From: Gracilaria caudata
Taxonomy: Eukaryota > Rhodophyta > Florideophyceae > Gracilariales > Gracilariaceae
Length of the DNA: 14,434 bases
Direction of reading: 5' to 3'
NCBI GenBank assembly: GCA_030374735.1
Contig: JASCIV010000684.1
Location: 1-14,434 of the forward strand
The notes under the pieces were generated by a model. That model did not search any database and was not told the origin of the DNA. It saw only the letters and a program-made list of their open reading frames with translations. The position numbers and the translations under genes were made by a program. This document shows, piece by piece, positions 1-8,148 of the stretch. Position 1 is the first letter of the stretch. The number at the start of each line of letters is the position of its first letter.

Positions 1-61
1 CTCCACATTCCTTCCCCGCCGCCCCCCAGCTTCTTCGCCTTTGGCGCTCCGCTTGCGCGCC

Positions 62-3000
62 ATGCAGTCGCAGCCGCCCCCCGTCGACGAAAACGTCGCC
101 GTCGCGCTTCCCGCCGCTATCGCCGTCATGAAGTCGCTCATGTTCTCGCCGCAACAGCCACTGTCCGACAAGCACGTAATGCGCGCGTGGGAGGCCGACT
201 TCTGTCTTCATGCCCACACAGTGGTGCTTGCCGATTCGATTGCCCATCAGGCCCTGCAACTCTCCACCGCTGCCACGCTGCCCTCCGAAGCGCTGCTTCC
301 TTCGCTCACCACCCGCTCCAATTTGTTGCAATCGATGCGCTCCGTCCAGCACAATATTCAGCAAGCGCTTGAAACCCGCGTGAACAACATGTCTTTCAAG
401 CCTCGTCTGTACCGTCTGTGCGAGCGTCTGCAGCTCACCCCTGTTGAGACTCGCGCCTTCGTCTTCATTATTCTCAATTGTGTCGGCGTGGAGGGGCCAC
501 TACCCTGTGAAAGAAGATCTTCCTCCCGCCATCGTTCGGATCTGTTTAACTGCCGAAAGTTTGCCGACATGGACGGTGATCAGGTGCTCCACTTCCTTTC
601 CCCGAGCAGAAAGCACTTCACACAGGGCCTCCTGGAAGTTGACGATGAGTTTGCTGCCATGTACAATGAGAATAAATTTCGTGCGCCCCGAGAAGTTCTC
701 AAAGCTGTATACGGCTGCTCTCTCACTGTGGACGAGGCCATGACGCTCGGAGCTTCCGCCATAGCTGAAGTGCTTGCCGAGGAGCCAGGCAGTGTCATCG
801 GCGCTGATGCTCAATTCACGCCGGCTACGCTGTCGAAGCCCATACCGGGCATATCTGATGTTCATCTGAGCAACGCTTTCCGTAACTACCATGGCGCCCG
901 AAATCGTACAACCGATGATTCTGGTATGCTCGAGTTTCTGTCAGAATTGCGAATGGAGGATGAGAAGAGGTTATCCAACGCCGACGCGATTGCTGCTAAT
1001 GATCCGGCGACTGATGATTCCAAATCACCCAAGTCGCCCGTTATGGAAAACGGTGAACGCTCTGACAGCGCTGAGGAGGAAACGGTTATTGAGAGCGACG
1101 TGAATCCATTCAAAGATGATATGGATTATTTGAAGGATGGCTTTGAAGTCGTTCAGGAGGCATGTAAAGTGCACAACTTTCGGGAGAAAAGCAACGAAGA
1201 GGATCGCTACACCAGCACAAAACGGCCCGTTGAAGCCCTACAGCGAGAAGCAAACGCCAAGCTTCGGAAAGCTATGAACCTTTTTACTCGCAGATTATCA
1301 AAGACTACACAAGCTGGCGGCTTTCTACCGCGACTTGAGCTTTTGGTCGGCAAACTCAAGTTGGCACATTTTGAACGAATGGTTATTCTCACTCTTGGTA
1401 TGTTCATGTTGATATCTCCACGAAGAGTGATAGCATACGTATATGCATCTTTTCTCTGAACTCAAGTATTTGGCTTTTTCCTCAGTACACTAACTTTTCT
1501 ATGTCCATATTTTCTTGCATATTGGTTTTGCTTCGAAAACAACGTAGTTGGTGCAGTTTTGAGCCAGTCTATTCGGAAGACACTGCGTTCAGACCCGTCA
1601 GCAAACTATGATACAGGTATTACTGTCTCAAAGCTGCTGCGTTTGCACTGTGGTGGTGAGCTTCGCGAAGAGATCAAGTCGCGCTCTTATTTTTATCGCA
1701 ACGCTACTCTTATTCGATCCGGTATCGTGACTATCGACGTGCCGTATAACATGACTTACTCTGATCTCGGAGATTTCTGTTGCGAGCTGGACCACATGGT
1801 ATTAGATTATGTGGCTGGCTTGAGCACCGAATTGGATGAAATAATGGATAGCGCGAGATGCTACTCTCCCAAGATCGATATGGAGTCGGTGATCCTACCG
1901 AAGAAAATGAAAGACCTCGTTCTGCAGAGAGTGGAAAATTTTGAAGTCTTTAGACGGTTGCGGAGAGAGGTATGTCACTCTGTGTTCGGCCACCGTTTCT
2001 TCTTGTTTCACGCGACTGTTCGTCGATCGATACGCATCGATAGCTAACGATGATGGCACCCTGTTTCTTTTTTTATTTCACCCTGTTCTCGAAAATGATA
2101 GGTTGGATTCGATGACATTGTGAGATACGGCAAGGGATTGACCTTGTTTTTCCACGGTAAGTCAGGAACGGGCAAAACATTATTTGCCAATGCGTTGGCA
2201 TCTCATTTGAAGAAAAAGCTGCTAGTGGTGGACTTCGCATCTCTCAACAGTTCCAAACATTCCAATGAAGAAGCGTATCGCATCGTTTTTCGCGAAGCAC
2301 GGGTGCATGGTGCCATTGTATTCATGGATGAATGCGATGAACTGTTCGAAAGCAGAGACAGAGGAGGAAAGGGCGTCACTGTCGCACTGCGAGAAATGGA
2401 AACGTTTGATGGCATCATGATCTTAGCGACGAATAGACCGCAAATGTTGGATGAGGCAATGCATCGCCGAATTGCACTCTCGCTCATGTTTGAACCTCCG
2501 GATGCCAAGCTACGACTCTCCATCTGGCAGAAGCACATTCCGAAGAAACTGCGATTGGCAGATGATGTGGATCTGAGGGTATTGGCTCTGGAGTTTGAAC
2601 TGACGGGTGGTTTTATCAAGAATGCAGTGTTTCAAGCATTGGCTCAGGCAGTGAGCCGCGTGCAGGAACAAAGAAAGAAGGAGAAAAAAGCTAACGGTGA
2701 AGTGAAGGCCGTGTCAGCGCTGCGACCAGATGAGGTGGTTGTAACGATGGACGAACTGCGACAAGCATGTCGCCTACCAGCACGTGGCGATCTGAAACGC
2801 GCTAAGCTTGAGCGTCGTGTGCTACCGGAACACGGCTTAGATCGTCTGGTTGCGACGGAGGAGGCGATGAAAACAATGCGCGACATTGTGATGGTGGAGA
2901 AAGTCAGGGGGCTGATAGGAACGAGATGGGGATTCAAGGATCGGCAGGCGAGATCAAATTGCGTCTTGATCTTTGGCCCTAGTGGATGCGGAAAAACGTT

Positions 3001-3673
3001 TGCGGCCGGCTGCTTGGGATATGAAACGGGGCGGCCCTTACAGCGGTTGGCCGCAACAGAATTGCACGGATCAAGAGAAGGTGTGTCCCAAATGGGGGAG
3101 GTTTTCGGACAGGCGGCTGTTGCAGGAGCCGTAGTGGTGGTTGAACATGCAGAGCAATTACTGTACGAGGCTTCTAATCCTGATACCACAGCCTCGCCTG
3201 GATTGGAACTACTATTCCACATGCAATCGTTTGATGGATTGGTAGTGTTGTGCTGTACGACGGCACAGACAAGTTCACAGGCCGGCTGGCCAATACATGT
3301 CCCGATACCGGATCGAGTGAGTCGACTACTGAGCTATATTGTGGTGCTGACAACGCCGACGAGAGAGGCAAGATTGAGACTGTGGAAGCAATTGATCCCT
3401 GCAAACACGCCGGTGCATGAGGATGTGATGGAGAAATTGGAAGGTGTGGCAACGACTTATGAATTTACAGGCGCGAAGGTAGCTTCTTGTATTCGACGAG
3501 CGGCTGCGGCGGCGGCTATGAGAAGAAACCGAACGGCTTTGGTTGAGGGTGGAGCAGGTGAGGAGGAAGAGAAGGTTAGAATTGAAGACATTCGTTTGGC
3601 GTGTGAGGCTGAAGTTCAGTTGGAAAAGGACGCTGATGGAACCGCGGCATGGGTACGTGCGCTGTACGTTTAG
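62..3673 (+). CDS. Tandem AAA+ ATPase with winged-helix-like N-terminal repeats (three exons)
   Basis: Predicted exons are 62-1397, 1548-1969 and 2102-3673, giving about 1109 residues. The start is the first ATG of the open frame; the frame stays open upstream to the window edge, so the true start could lie outside. Residues about 112-138 and 421-447 share an F-x-P-R-L-x2-L-x3-L-x-L pattern followed by a Glu, resembling the winged-helix modules that precede AAA domains in some bacterial ATPases. An acidic Ser-rich linker lies between them. AAA module 1 has Walker A GKSGTGKT (605-612), Walker B AIVFMDE (657-663), sensor-1 ATNR (N697), paired arginines R708/R709 and a sensor-2-like TGG. Module 2 keeps Walker A GPSGCGKT (878-885), but the Walker B acids are replaced by E934-H935 and sensor-1 Asn by Thr, so it probably binds but does not hydrolyse ATP. 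The substrate is unknown. Module 1 is presumably the motor (inference). It ends 56 bases from the convergent RING gene. Confidence 0.8.
1398..1547 (+). other. Intron 1 of the AAA gene
   Basis: The donor is GTATGT immediately after the first base of a codon. The matching acceptor restores the frame that continues as GAVLSQSIRKTL. A branch-site-like ACACTAAC ends at 1494. The first AG after it is at 1546-1547, which gives a 150-base intron. A second AG at 1555-1556 is also in phase and would delete three residues (exon starting at 1557). The frame read into the intron meets a stop at 1457-1459, so splicing is needed to join the N-terminal region to the rest. Confidence 0.8.
1970..2101 (+). other. 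Intron 2 of the AAA gene
   Basis: The donor is GTATGT following a complete Glu codon (phase 0). The acceptor is GATAG, and exon 3 opens with codons for VGFDDIVRYGKG directly before the Walker A strand. A CTAAC branch-site-like motif is at 2044-2048, followed by a T-rich tract; the acceptor AG is the first AG after it. The unspliced frame stops at 2045-2047, so this 132-base piece must be removed to link the winged-helix region to the AAA domains. Confidence 0.85.
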
Positions 3674-3729
3674 AAGAGGTGGTAAAGCAGTGCGTTTCGT
3701 TTTGTAAACTTTTTTTTAGTACGCGTTTG

Positions 3730-4407
3730 TCATGGATGAAGCGGAGGAAGATTTGAACTCCTCGAGCTCCTTGTATTGCTGGACGAAGGTGGATTTGCGA
3801 GATATGTTGCAGTGTTATCCCTGAATACCATTCGATCTATCTGGCGTCCTCGTTCAATGGTGCGGTTAAAAGCGGCTGAAGGAGTTGCTGAAGACGGCAT
3901 TTGGGAAGATGATCTTGGACGAGATGCTCTGGGACGAAGCGACTGTCGAAGATTTGAGGAAGAATGAGAGGTTTCTGGAAACAGATTGGACGATACATGT
4001 GCGCGACAGTTTGGACATTGGTCGGATGTTCTCAACCAACGTTGCACACAACGAGGGTGAAAGGGATGCGAACACGGCAGGATACGGGCGGCTGAGGGGG
4101 GTGTTATACGTTCGGTACATACAGTGCATATGGGATCTTGAAGATGTGCGGCTGGGAGCGACACCGAGGCTGGGGGCGGGATTGATGAGAGCGATGAAAG
4201 CGAAGGAAGAACAGCTAACGTGGCCGGCTCATCCAGATGTAATGCATGAGAAGGCGGTGGCACAGAAGATGATGAAGATGATTGTTGCTGCTGCTGCTGC
4301 TGCTGCGAGTGCGTGAGCGAAGAAGACGAACGCGATGCGTTTGTACGATGGCGTTGACGATGTCGTCGGACGCGACGAGGTAGAGAACGCTCTCGATTGG
4401 GAGGCAT
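3730..4407 (-). CDS. RING-H2 finger protein, putative E3 ubiquitin ligase
   Basis: The protein has 225 residues and one exon. A canonical RING-H2 (C3H2C3) finger spans residues 94-134: C94-x2-C97-x14-C112-x-H114-x2-H117-x2-C120-x10-C131-x2-C134, with the Leu-Pro before C112 and the Trp (W124) typical of E2-binding RING-H2 domains. Fingers of this type usually act as ubiquitin ligases; the substrate cannot be inferred. Outside the finger the protein is low complexity: an Arg-rich N-terminus, eight glutamines (35-42) encoded by a CAG/CAA run, a six-serine run, then Ser/Pro-rich stretches on both sides. No membrane segment or signal peptide is evident, so it is probably soluble. The start is the first ATG of the frame. 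The gene faces the AAA gene tail to tail and is divergent from the peroxiredoxin gene. Confidence 0.85.
   Translation of the reverse strand: MPPNRERSLPRRVRRHRQRHRTNASRSSSSLTHSQQQQQQQQSSSSSSVPPPSHALHLDEPATLAVLPSLSSLSSIPPPASVSLPAAHLQDPICTVCTERITPPSAARILPCSHPFHPRCVQRWLRTSDQCPNCRAHVSSNLFPETSHSSSNLRQSLRPRASRPRSSSQMPSSATPSAAFNRTIERGRQIDRMVFRDNTATYLANPPSSSNTRSSRSSNLPPLHP
4274..4315 (-). repeat. CAG/CAA trinucleotide run (polyglutamine) in the RING gene
   Basis: On the coding (minus) strand this is an uninterrupted series of CAG codons ending in CAA, flanked by Ser codons. It gives eight glutamines followed by a polyserine run. Such tracts are length-variable. It also creates a false polyalanine ORF on the plus strand. 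Confidence 0.8.
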
Positions 4408-4651
4408 TGCGGTGGTATGGTACGAGTGGCGCGAGGGGACGACGGCCGCTCACCACGGGAAACAGAGTGGCTATTTATGGAGTGGAACGGCGCTTACAGT
4501 TGGTGAGAGAGGCGCGCATGGGTTGAGCAGTGGTGAGTTGGGTGGCAGTTGGTTTGTGTGCGTGAGATCGCGCGATTTGTAGTTCTGGATTTCGGGCACT
4601 GGAGACCTTACTGCTTTGGTGCGGAACTGTTTTTGCTGTGCTGGCGTGTTC
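4408..4651. promoter_or_regulatory. Divergent intergenic region between the RING and peroxiredoxin genes
   Basis: This 244-base stretch separates two divergently oriented start codons, so it should hold both promoters and 5' UTRs. No TATA box is convincing. The only distinct element seen is a 10-base perfect palindrome, ATCGCGCGAT, at 4567-4576, 76 bases before the peroxiredoxin ATG. Its function is unknown. Confidence 0.5.
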
Positions 4652-5236
4652 ATGATGATGAAGACGGCGTTCGTGGGCGGTGGCCTGGGAGCATTCTCTA
4701 GAGCTGGATTTGGATCGAGACGATTGATCTGCACTACACGACCGGTGATGGCGATCTCAAAGGGCGATAAAATGCCCATGGATGTGGATTTAATGACCCT
4801 GAAGGACGGCTCCCCCACGACGGTGTCAACCTCGACGCTGTTTGCCGGGAAGAAAGTGGCATTGGTGACGATCCCTGGCGCAATGACGAGCACGTGTCAA
4901 AACTCTCACGTGCCGCAATGGATCCGTGCCGCAGACGAAATGAAGAAAAAGGGCGTGGACTCCGTGGTGTGCCTCGCTGTGAATGACCCGTTCGTGATGA
5001 GCGCGTTTGAAAAGGCGGTGGGCGGAGGGGATAAGGTGACGTTCGTGGCGGATGGAGGCGCCATCCTGACCAAGAAGATCGGACTTGAGGTGGATACTGG
5101 CGGCTTTGGCGGCATTCGTGCGAAGAGGGCCGGCTTCCTCGTGGACGATGGCGTGTTCTCGGAGGTGAACGTGGAAGAGGACGGCACTGGATACAATGGT
5201 CCGTCCAAGCCGGAAACGCTGCTCGCGCAGCTTTAG
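4652..5236 (+). CDS. Type II (Prx5-like) peroxiredoxin, probably plastid-targeted
   Basis: The protein has 194 residues from the first ATG of the frame (MMMKTAFV...). Type II peroxiredoxins reduce hydrogen peroxide and alkyl hydroperoxides using a peroxidatic cysteine regenerated by glutaredoxin or thioredoxin. The active-site motif PGAMTSTC gives peroxidatic C82, followed by the conserved HVP. The resolving-type C107 lies 25 residues later in VVCLAVNDPFVM, the spacing of plant PrxII. The later GIRAKRAGF matches the family's conserved Arg region. The first 35 or so residues look like a transit peptide: Met-Lys start, Phe at position 7 (AFV), Gly/Ala/Arg/Ser-rich and almost no acids. The mature protein probably begins near ISKGDKMP. 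The N-terminal AF motif is shared with the phycoerythrin gamma precursor in this window and favours the plastid; mitochondria cannot be excluded. Nothing suggests co-transcription with bL19m downstream. Confidence 0.92.
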   Translation: MMMKTAFVGGGLGAFSRAGFGSRRLICTTRPVMAISKGDKMPMDVDLMTLKDGSPTTVSTSTLFAGKKVALVTIPGAMTSTCQNSHVPQWIRAADEMKKKGVDSVVCLAVNDPFVMSAFEKAVGGGDKVTFVADGGAILTKKIGLEVDTGGFGGIRAKRAGFLVDDGVFSEVNVEEDGTGYNGPSKPETLLAQL

Positions 5237-5549
5237 CTACATCTATCGATCTATCTCTCTGCCCAAGGGTATCTATCTCTACGTAAAAGCTAACGGGGAA
5301 GGTGAGCTGCGCTGAGCTGCGCTCGCGGTCATGAGAGCTCTCGTGCTAGTATGAATGAACGAATGAATGAATGAATGAGTGTGCCACAGGCAGATACGAA
5401 GGTAGATCATCAGTATCCCATCGCCCTCGGCGGCACTCGAAATCAAAACGTTTTCCGCTCTGCACGTTCGATAGATCATCGTTGCCACCTACCGCCCGCG
5501 CTGCCGCCTCCCGCCGCGCCACCATCGCCCTCCTCCGCCCCGCGCCGCG
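5237..5549 (+). repeat. Peroxiredoxin to bL19m intergenic region with simple repeats
   Basis: This 313-base stretch holds no gene. It contains ATCTATC-type repeats just after the peroxiredoxin stop (5241-5280). A tandem duplication of TGAGCTGCGC lies at 5303-5312 and 5313-5322, and a GAAT tetranucleotide run with one variant unit at 5351-5380. The last 90 bases are C-rich and probably include the bL19m promoter and 5' UTR. Confidence 0.7.
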
Positions 5550-6158
5550 ATGCAATCGCGAGCATCGCACGCGCTGCGCCGCGCATTCCACCGCGCGCTG
5601 TCATCTACCGCCGCGACGTACCGCACGCCGCCGCCGCCGCAAACGCGACAGCCGCTGCACGCGCGCCACTCCACCGGCCCGTATGAAATAGCCGGCCAGC
5701 CGCGCGCACAGTATCCGAAGCGACGCAACCCATACAGGAGAACTACCGCGCTCATCGACGCGCTGCAGAGAGAGGAAGGGCTGCGTCTGATCGCGCAGCA
5801 ACGGGCCGTGCTCGCTCAGACGTTTCCCACCATCAAATCGGGCGATGTGGTGCGCGTCGGCTTTATGAGGCAGTCTAACAACGCAGCGGATCAACAAGCT
5901 CCGCTACAGTGGTTCACGGGGATCTGTATTGCGATCAGACGGCGCGCGTTGGGAAGTTCTATCTTGTTAAGGAACGTGGTGCAGGGCGTCGCTGTAGAAC
6001 GACTGTTCCCTGTTTTTTCGCCGCTTGTCAAGCATGTCGAGGTTATTGGAAAGAAACGCGCCAAACGAGCAAAGCTGTACTATCTCAGGGACAAACCTTT
6101 AAAGGAATCTACCGTGCCCAATCCTACTCGCCCACCGCCTGATTCGACCTCTGCTTAG
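5550..6158 (+). CDS. Mitochondrial large-subunit ribosomal protein bL19m
   Basis: The protein has 202 residues. The bL19 domain spans about residues 97-182. It opens with SGDVVRVGF, then FTGICIAIRRRALGSSILLRN, VVQGVAVERLFPVFSPLV, and closes with KRAKRAKLYYLRDK, a close match to the bacterial L19 signature. bL19 sits at the subunit interface of the large subunit. The N-terminus (MQSRASHALRRAFHRALSST) is rich in Arg, Ala and Ser with no acids, typical of a mitochondrial presequence. Red-algal plastid genomes usually encode their own L19, so a nuclear copy with this leader is most likely the mitochondrial protein (family knowledge plus inference). The start is the first ATG of the frame and keeps the whole presequence. 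A short Pro-rich tail follows the domain. Confidence 0.93.
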   Translation: MQSRASHALRRAFHRALSSTAATYRTPPPPQTRQPLHARHSTGPYEIAGQPRAQYPKRRNPYRRTTALIDALQREEGLRLIAQQRAVLAQTFPTIKSGDVVRVGFMRQSNNAADQQAPLQWFTGICIAIRRRALGSSILLRNVVQGVAVERLFPVFSPLVKHVEVIGKKRAKRAKLYYLRDKPLKESTVPNPTRPPPDSTSA

Positions 6159-6384
6159 CTAGCTTCACTGTCGGGCACTGTCGGCTGCTTTGCAGAGATA
6201 TGTACCCTGCCATTGCGGCCACTGTTTGGAGTGCAATGAGCGATGAATTAACACACACGCAGGTGCGTGCAATCTTGTTCGACATTTAATGTCATGTCGT
6301 ATTGCCAGTCGTGATTCACCACAAGCACGCTGCACAATCACGTTGCAGTGTGGCAGTGTGTGTCAAATCTTCGCTTTCTTTTGA

Positions 6385-6405
6385 GCTCCAACTCGCGGTT
6401 GGAGC
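6385..6405. repeat. Hairpin, 8-base perfect stem
   Basis: GCTCCAAC (6385-6392) and GTTGGAGC (6398-6405) form a perfect stem around a five-base loop, about 230 bases after the bL19m stop. It could be an RNA hairpin or a DNA dyad; no function is assigned. Confidence 0.6.
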
Positions 6406-6617
6406 GCTTCTGGATGTATTCAGAAATAACATTACTACCCTTGTATGACAAGAAACGCTTTGTGGGTACTAGGGTTGCCCTTCGTGAGGTTAGTGTCATC
6501 GTGATGCAATAACGTTAGATTGCATGAGCGGGAAAATCGCGCGTGCGCACATCGCTGATCAAGCTGCCAGCCTAAATGCACCTTCCCACTGCGCTCTTGC
6601 TGAATGCAAGTTACCGT

Positions 6618-6637
6618 ACATGTTGAGGTCAACATGT
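6618..6637. repeat. Near-perfect dyad, 9-base arms
   Basis: ACATGTTGA (6618-6626) and TCAACATGT (6629-6637) are exact reverse complements with only two bases between them. The spacing suits a dimeric protein-binding site better than an RNA hairpin. It lies about 570 bases upstream of the RRM gene. Confidence 0.6.
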
Positions 6638-6893
6638 GCACATTAGCTTCTAAATTACAGGCTTTGTTGGACTTGGCCCACCGCACCGGTAAACATTAAC
6701 TCGCACCTGACAAAGTATTTGTTCATGCGTGAGAAACTGAGCGGTTGCTGGCTGCTGCCCCTCATATCTGGGCCTTCTTCGTGCAAAAATAAACCATTCA
6801 CTCGCACGCAATCTCCGTCGGACTACCTGCGTAGCACGCGAATGAGGAGATTGGAAAGAAACGTGCGAAGCAACAAGGGAGAGGTGACGAGTA

Positions 6894-6907
6894 GTAACAA
6901 TTGTTAC
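6894..6907. repeat. 14-base perfect palindrome
   Basis: GTAACAATTGTTAC reads identically on both strands and lies about 300 bases upstream of the RRM gene start. It may be a transcription-factor site; no factor is assigned. Confidence 0.6.
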
Positions 6908-7209
6908 ATATCTGCAGAAACATCAAACGCCAGACAGCTGTTGCGCCCAAGACACAGAAGGGGAGAGAGCCTGCCTGTATTCAGATACAGAACGAAGGAA
7001 CGAACGAGCATTCTGTGTCAGGAGCTGTAGCCGCTCCGCAGCAACTTATCCCGACACTTTGTCTCCCTGTGGTTGGCCTTGTAGTGAAACAGCGTTTTTT
7101 CGACAAGAGCGCTGCGCAGGTTTCTTATTATGCTGAATTCAGAACTTCCGCCACAGCGCACTATGTGTTCGAGCGCGTCTAGGCTCTTCTATGAACCCCA
7201 CGCACAAAA

Positions 7210-8148
7210 ATGTCAAGCGAAGAGTCTCACGAGCGCGAGCCATCTGTCATCGACACCCCTTCCTCCCCAGCGCCGCCATCTGTTCCCCCGCCTTCGAAGA
7301 AGCGGCGCCGAAGGAAAAGCGTCTCGAAGGCTGACATTCGAAGGCAAGTATGTTTTCAAGCACAGCATCTACGAAGAAAAGGAATTTCACCCACCACTTT
7401 ATTCTTTCCATCTCTGACTGAGCACTCTGTTCAGGAGGCCGACGTTCGCGCCGTGCTCGGCAGCGCTTTGCAGAGCTTCAAGATGATCCCGTCCAAGGGT
7501 GCAAATAGTTTTATGGCTTGGGTTACCATGGCCTCTGAACAAGAATGTATGGATGGGTTGTTACAACTTAGAACTGTGTATCCTTCTCTTATAGTCTCGT
7601 TTCACAAGCCTTCCAAAGGCTCTGATCAGGCTTCCAGAACCATGCACCATAATCAGGAGTTGTTTGATCAAAAGCTCACAAAAGTCCTCCATAATGGAGG
7701 CGTAGGTAACACGTTAATGTTTCGTAACGTTCCCGTCGAGGTTTGTCAAGAAGAATTCTCTCAAGTCCTTCAACAAAAGCTCTCATCAACGCCAGGTTGT
7801 GATATACTTCGCGTGCGAACTTCAGTCGCGAAAAAAGGCAAAGTACGAAACTTCTGGCTTGTGTTTAGTGGTATACAATCTGCTAGAAGTGCTTTCTGCG
7901 TGTTGAATCATAGTTTGACGAAGTTTTTATGTGGAAAATCTGTGAAACTTAATGTTATTGTTCATGATGACTCTACTGACGCTGATGAGAACAAGAGAAG
8001 GCAAAGGGTTATTGCTCTGAGAAGCGAGGCTCACACCGATCAGAATCATGTCCCACCTGCTCAAGTACCTGTGAGCAATGTACAGTTATTGGAGACTTAT
8101 CTTCGACAGACCAACGCCCCTCTCCTTTTCACGGACTTGTATCCTTAG
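7210..8148 (+). CDS. Tandem RRM-like RNA-binding protein
   Basis: The protein has 312 residues if read without splicing. A Ser/Pro-rich N-terminus ends in a strong basic patch KKRRRRK (30-36), a likely nuclear localisation signal. Two diverged RRM-like folds follow. RRM 1 (about 62-135) has beta1 TTLFFPSL, helix EADVRAVLGSAL, beta3 FMAWVTMASEQE and beta4 LIVSFHK. RRM 2 (about 167-252) has beta1 NTLMFRNV, helix EEFSQVLQQKL, beta2 ILRVRTSV, beta3 NFWLVFSGIQSARSAF and beta4 VKLNVIV. The two beta1/helix-1 segments align with each other. RNP aromatic positions are only partly kept, so RNA binding is likely but not certain. A charged tail follows. Bases 7348-7434 look like an 87-base in-frame intron but encode RRM 1 beta1, so I kept them as coding. 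The specific family is not recognised. The ATG has A at -3. Confidence 0.75.
   Translation: MSSEESHEREPSVIDTPSSPAPPSVPPPSKKRRRRKSVSKADIRRQVCFQAQHLRRKGISPTTLFFPSLTEHSVQEADVRAVLGSALQSFKMIPSKGANSFMAWVTMASEQECMDGLLQLRTVYPSLIVSFHKPSKGSDQASRTMHHNQELFDQKLTKVLHNGGVGNTLMFRNVPVEVCQEEFSQVLQQKLSSTPGCDILRVRTSVAKKGKVRNFWLVFSGIQSARSAFCVLNHSLTKFLCGKSVKLNVIVHDDSTDADENKRRQRVIALRSEAHTDQNHVPPAQVPVSNVQLLETYLRQTNAPLLFTDLYP
7348..7434 (+). other. Possible exitron (in-frame retained intron) in the RRM gene
   Basis: This segment starts with GTATGT, the donor used by both AAA-gene introns, and ends TTCAG, with CTGAC at 7414-7418 as a candidate branch site. It is 87 bases, a multiple of three, without an in-frame stop, and its removal keeps the frame (residues 47-75). 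However, it encodes what looks like beta1 of RRM 1, which favours retention at least in one isoform. Confidence 0.4.

Larger units (their letters stand above)
6159..7209. other. 1-kb gap with no supportable gene; several palindromes
   Basis: I find no protein with recognisable similarity, no tRNA and no recognisable snRNA motif here. Short ORFs exist on both strands but lack any sign of coding. The gap should contain the bL19m 3' UTR and the promoter of the RRM gene. It has an unusual number of perfect dyads: a 5-base stem GACAT/ATGTC (6281-6293), an 8-base hairpin (6385-6405), a 7-base hairpin (6504-6525), a 9-base inverted repeat (6618-6637) and a 14-base palindrome (6894-6907). CACTGTCGG occurs twice directly after the bL19m stop (6166-6174, 6176-6184). 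An unannotated non-coding RNA cannot be excluded. Confidence 0.6.

Noticed and set aside
1398..1459. Read-through C-terminus of the first AAA exon
   Set aside because: A GTATGT donor precedes it, and splicing joins the frame smoothly to exon 2. The extra residues are intronic.
3174..3452. 92-codon minus-strand ORF within the AAA gene
   Set aside because: It is antisense to the second AAA module and has no recognisable domain.
3885..4316. 143-codon plus-strand ORF ending in polyalanine
   Set aside because: It lies antisense to the RING-H2 gene, and its Ala run is the complement of the polyglutamine codons. It shows no recognisable domain.
6528..6535. GCGGGAAA as an E2F site in the 1-kb gap
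   Set aside because: It is a single octamer far from any start codon. One or two such matches are expected by chance in a window of this size.
6435..6686. 83-codon minus-strand ORF in the same gap
   Set aside because: No domain, and it covers the 6618-6637 dyad. There is no sign of coding.
6725..7030. ORF of about 100 codons in the 1-kb gap
   Set aside because: It shows no recognisable domain or composition bias and overlaps another ORF of similar length in a second frame. The length is reachable by chance.
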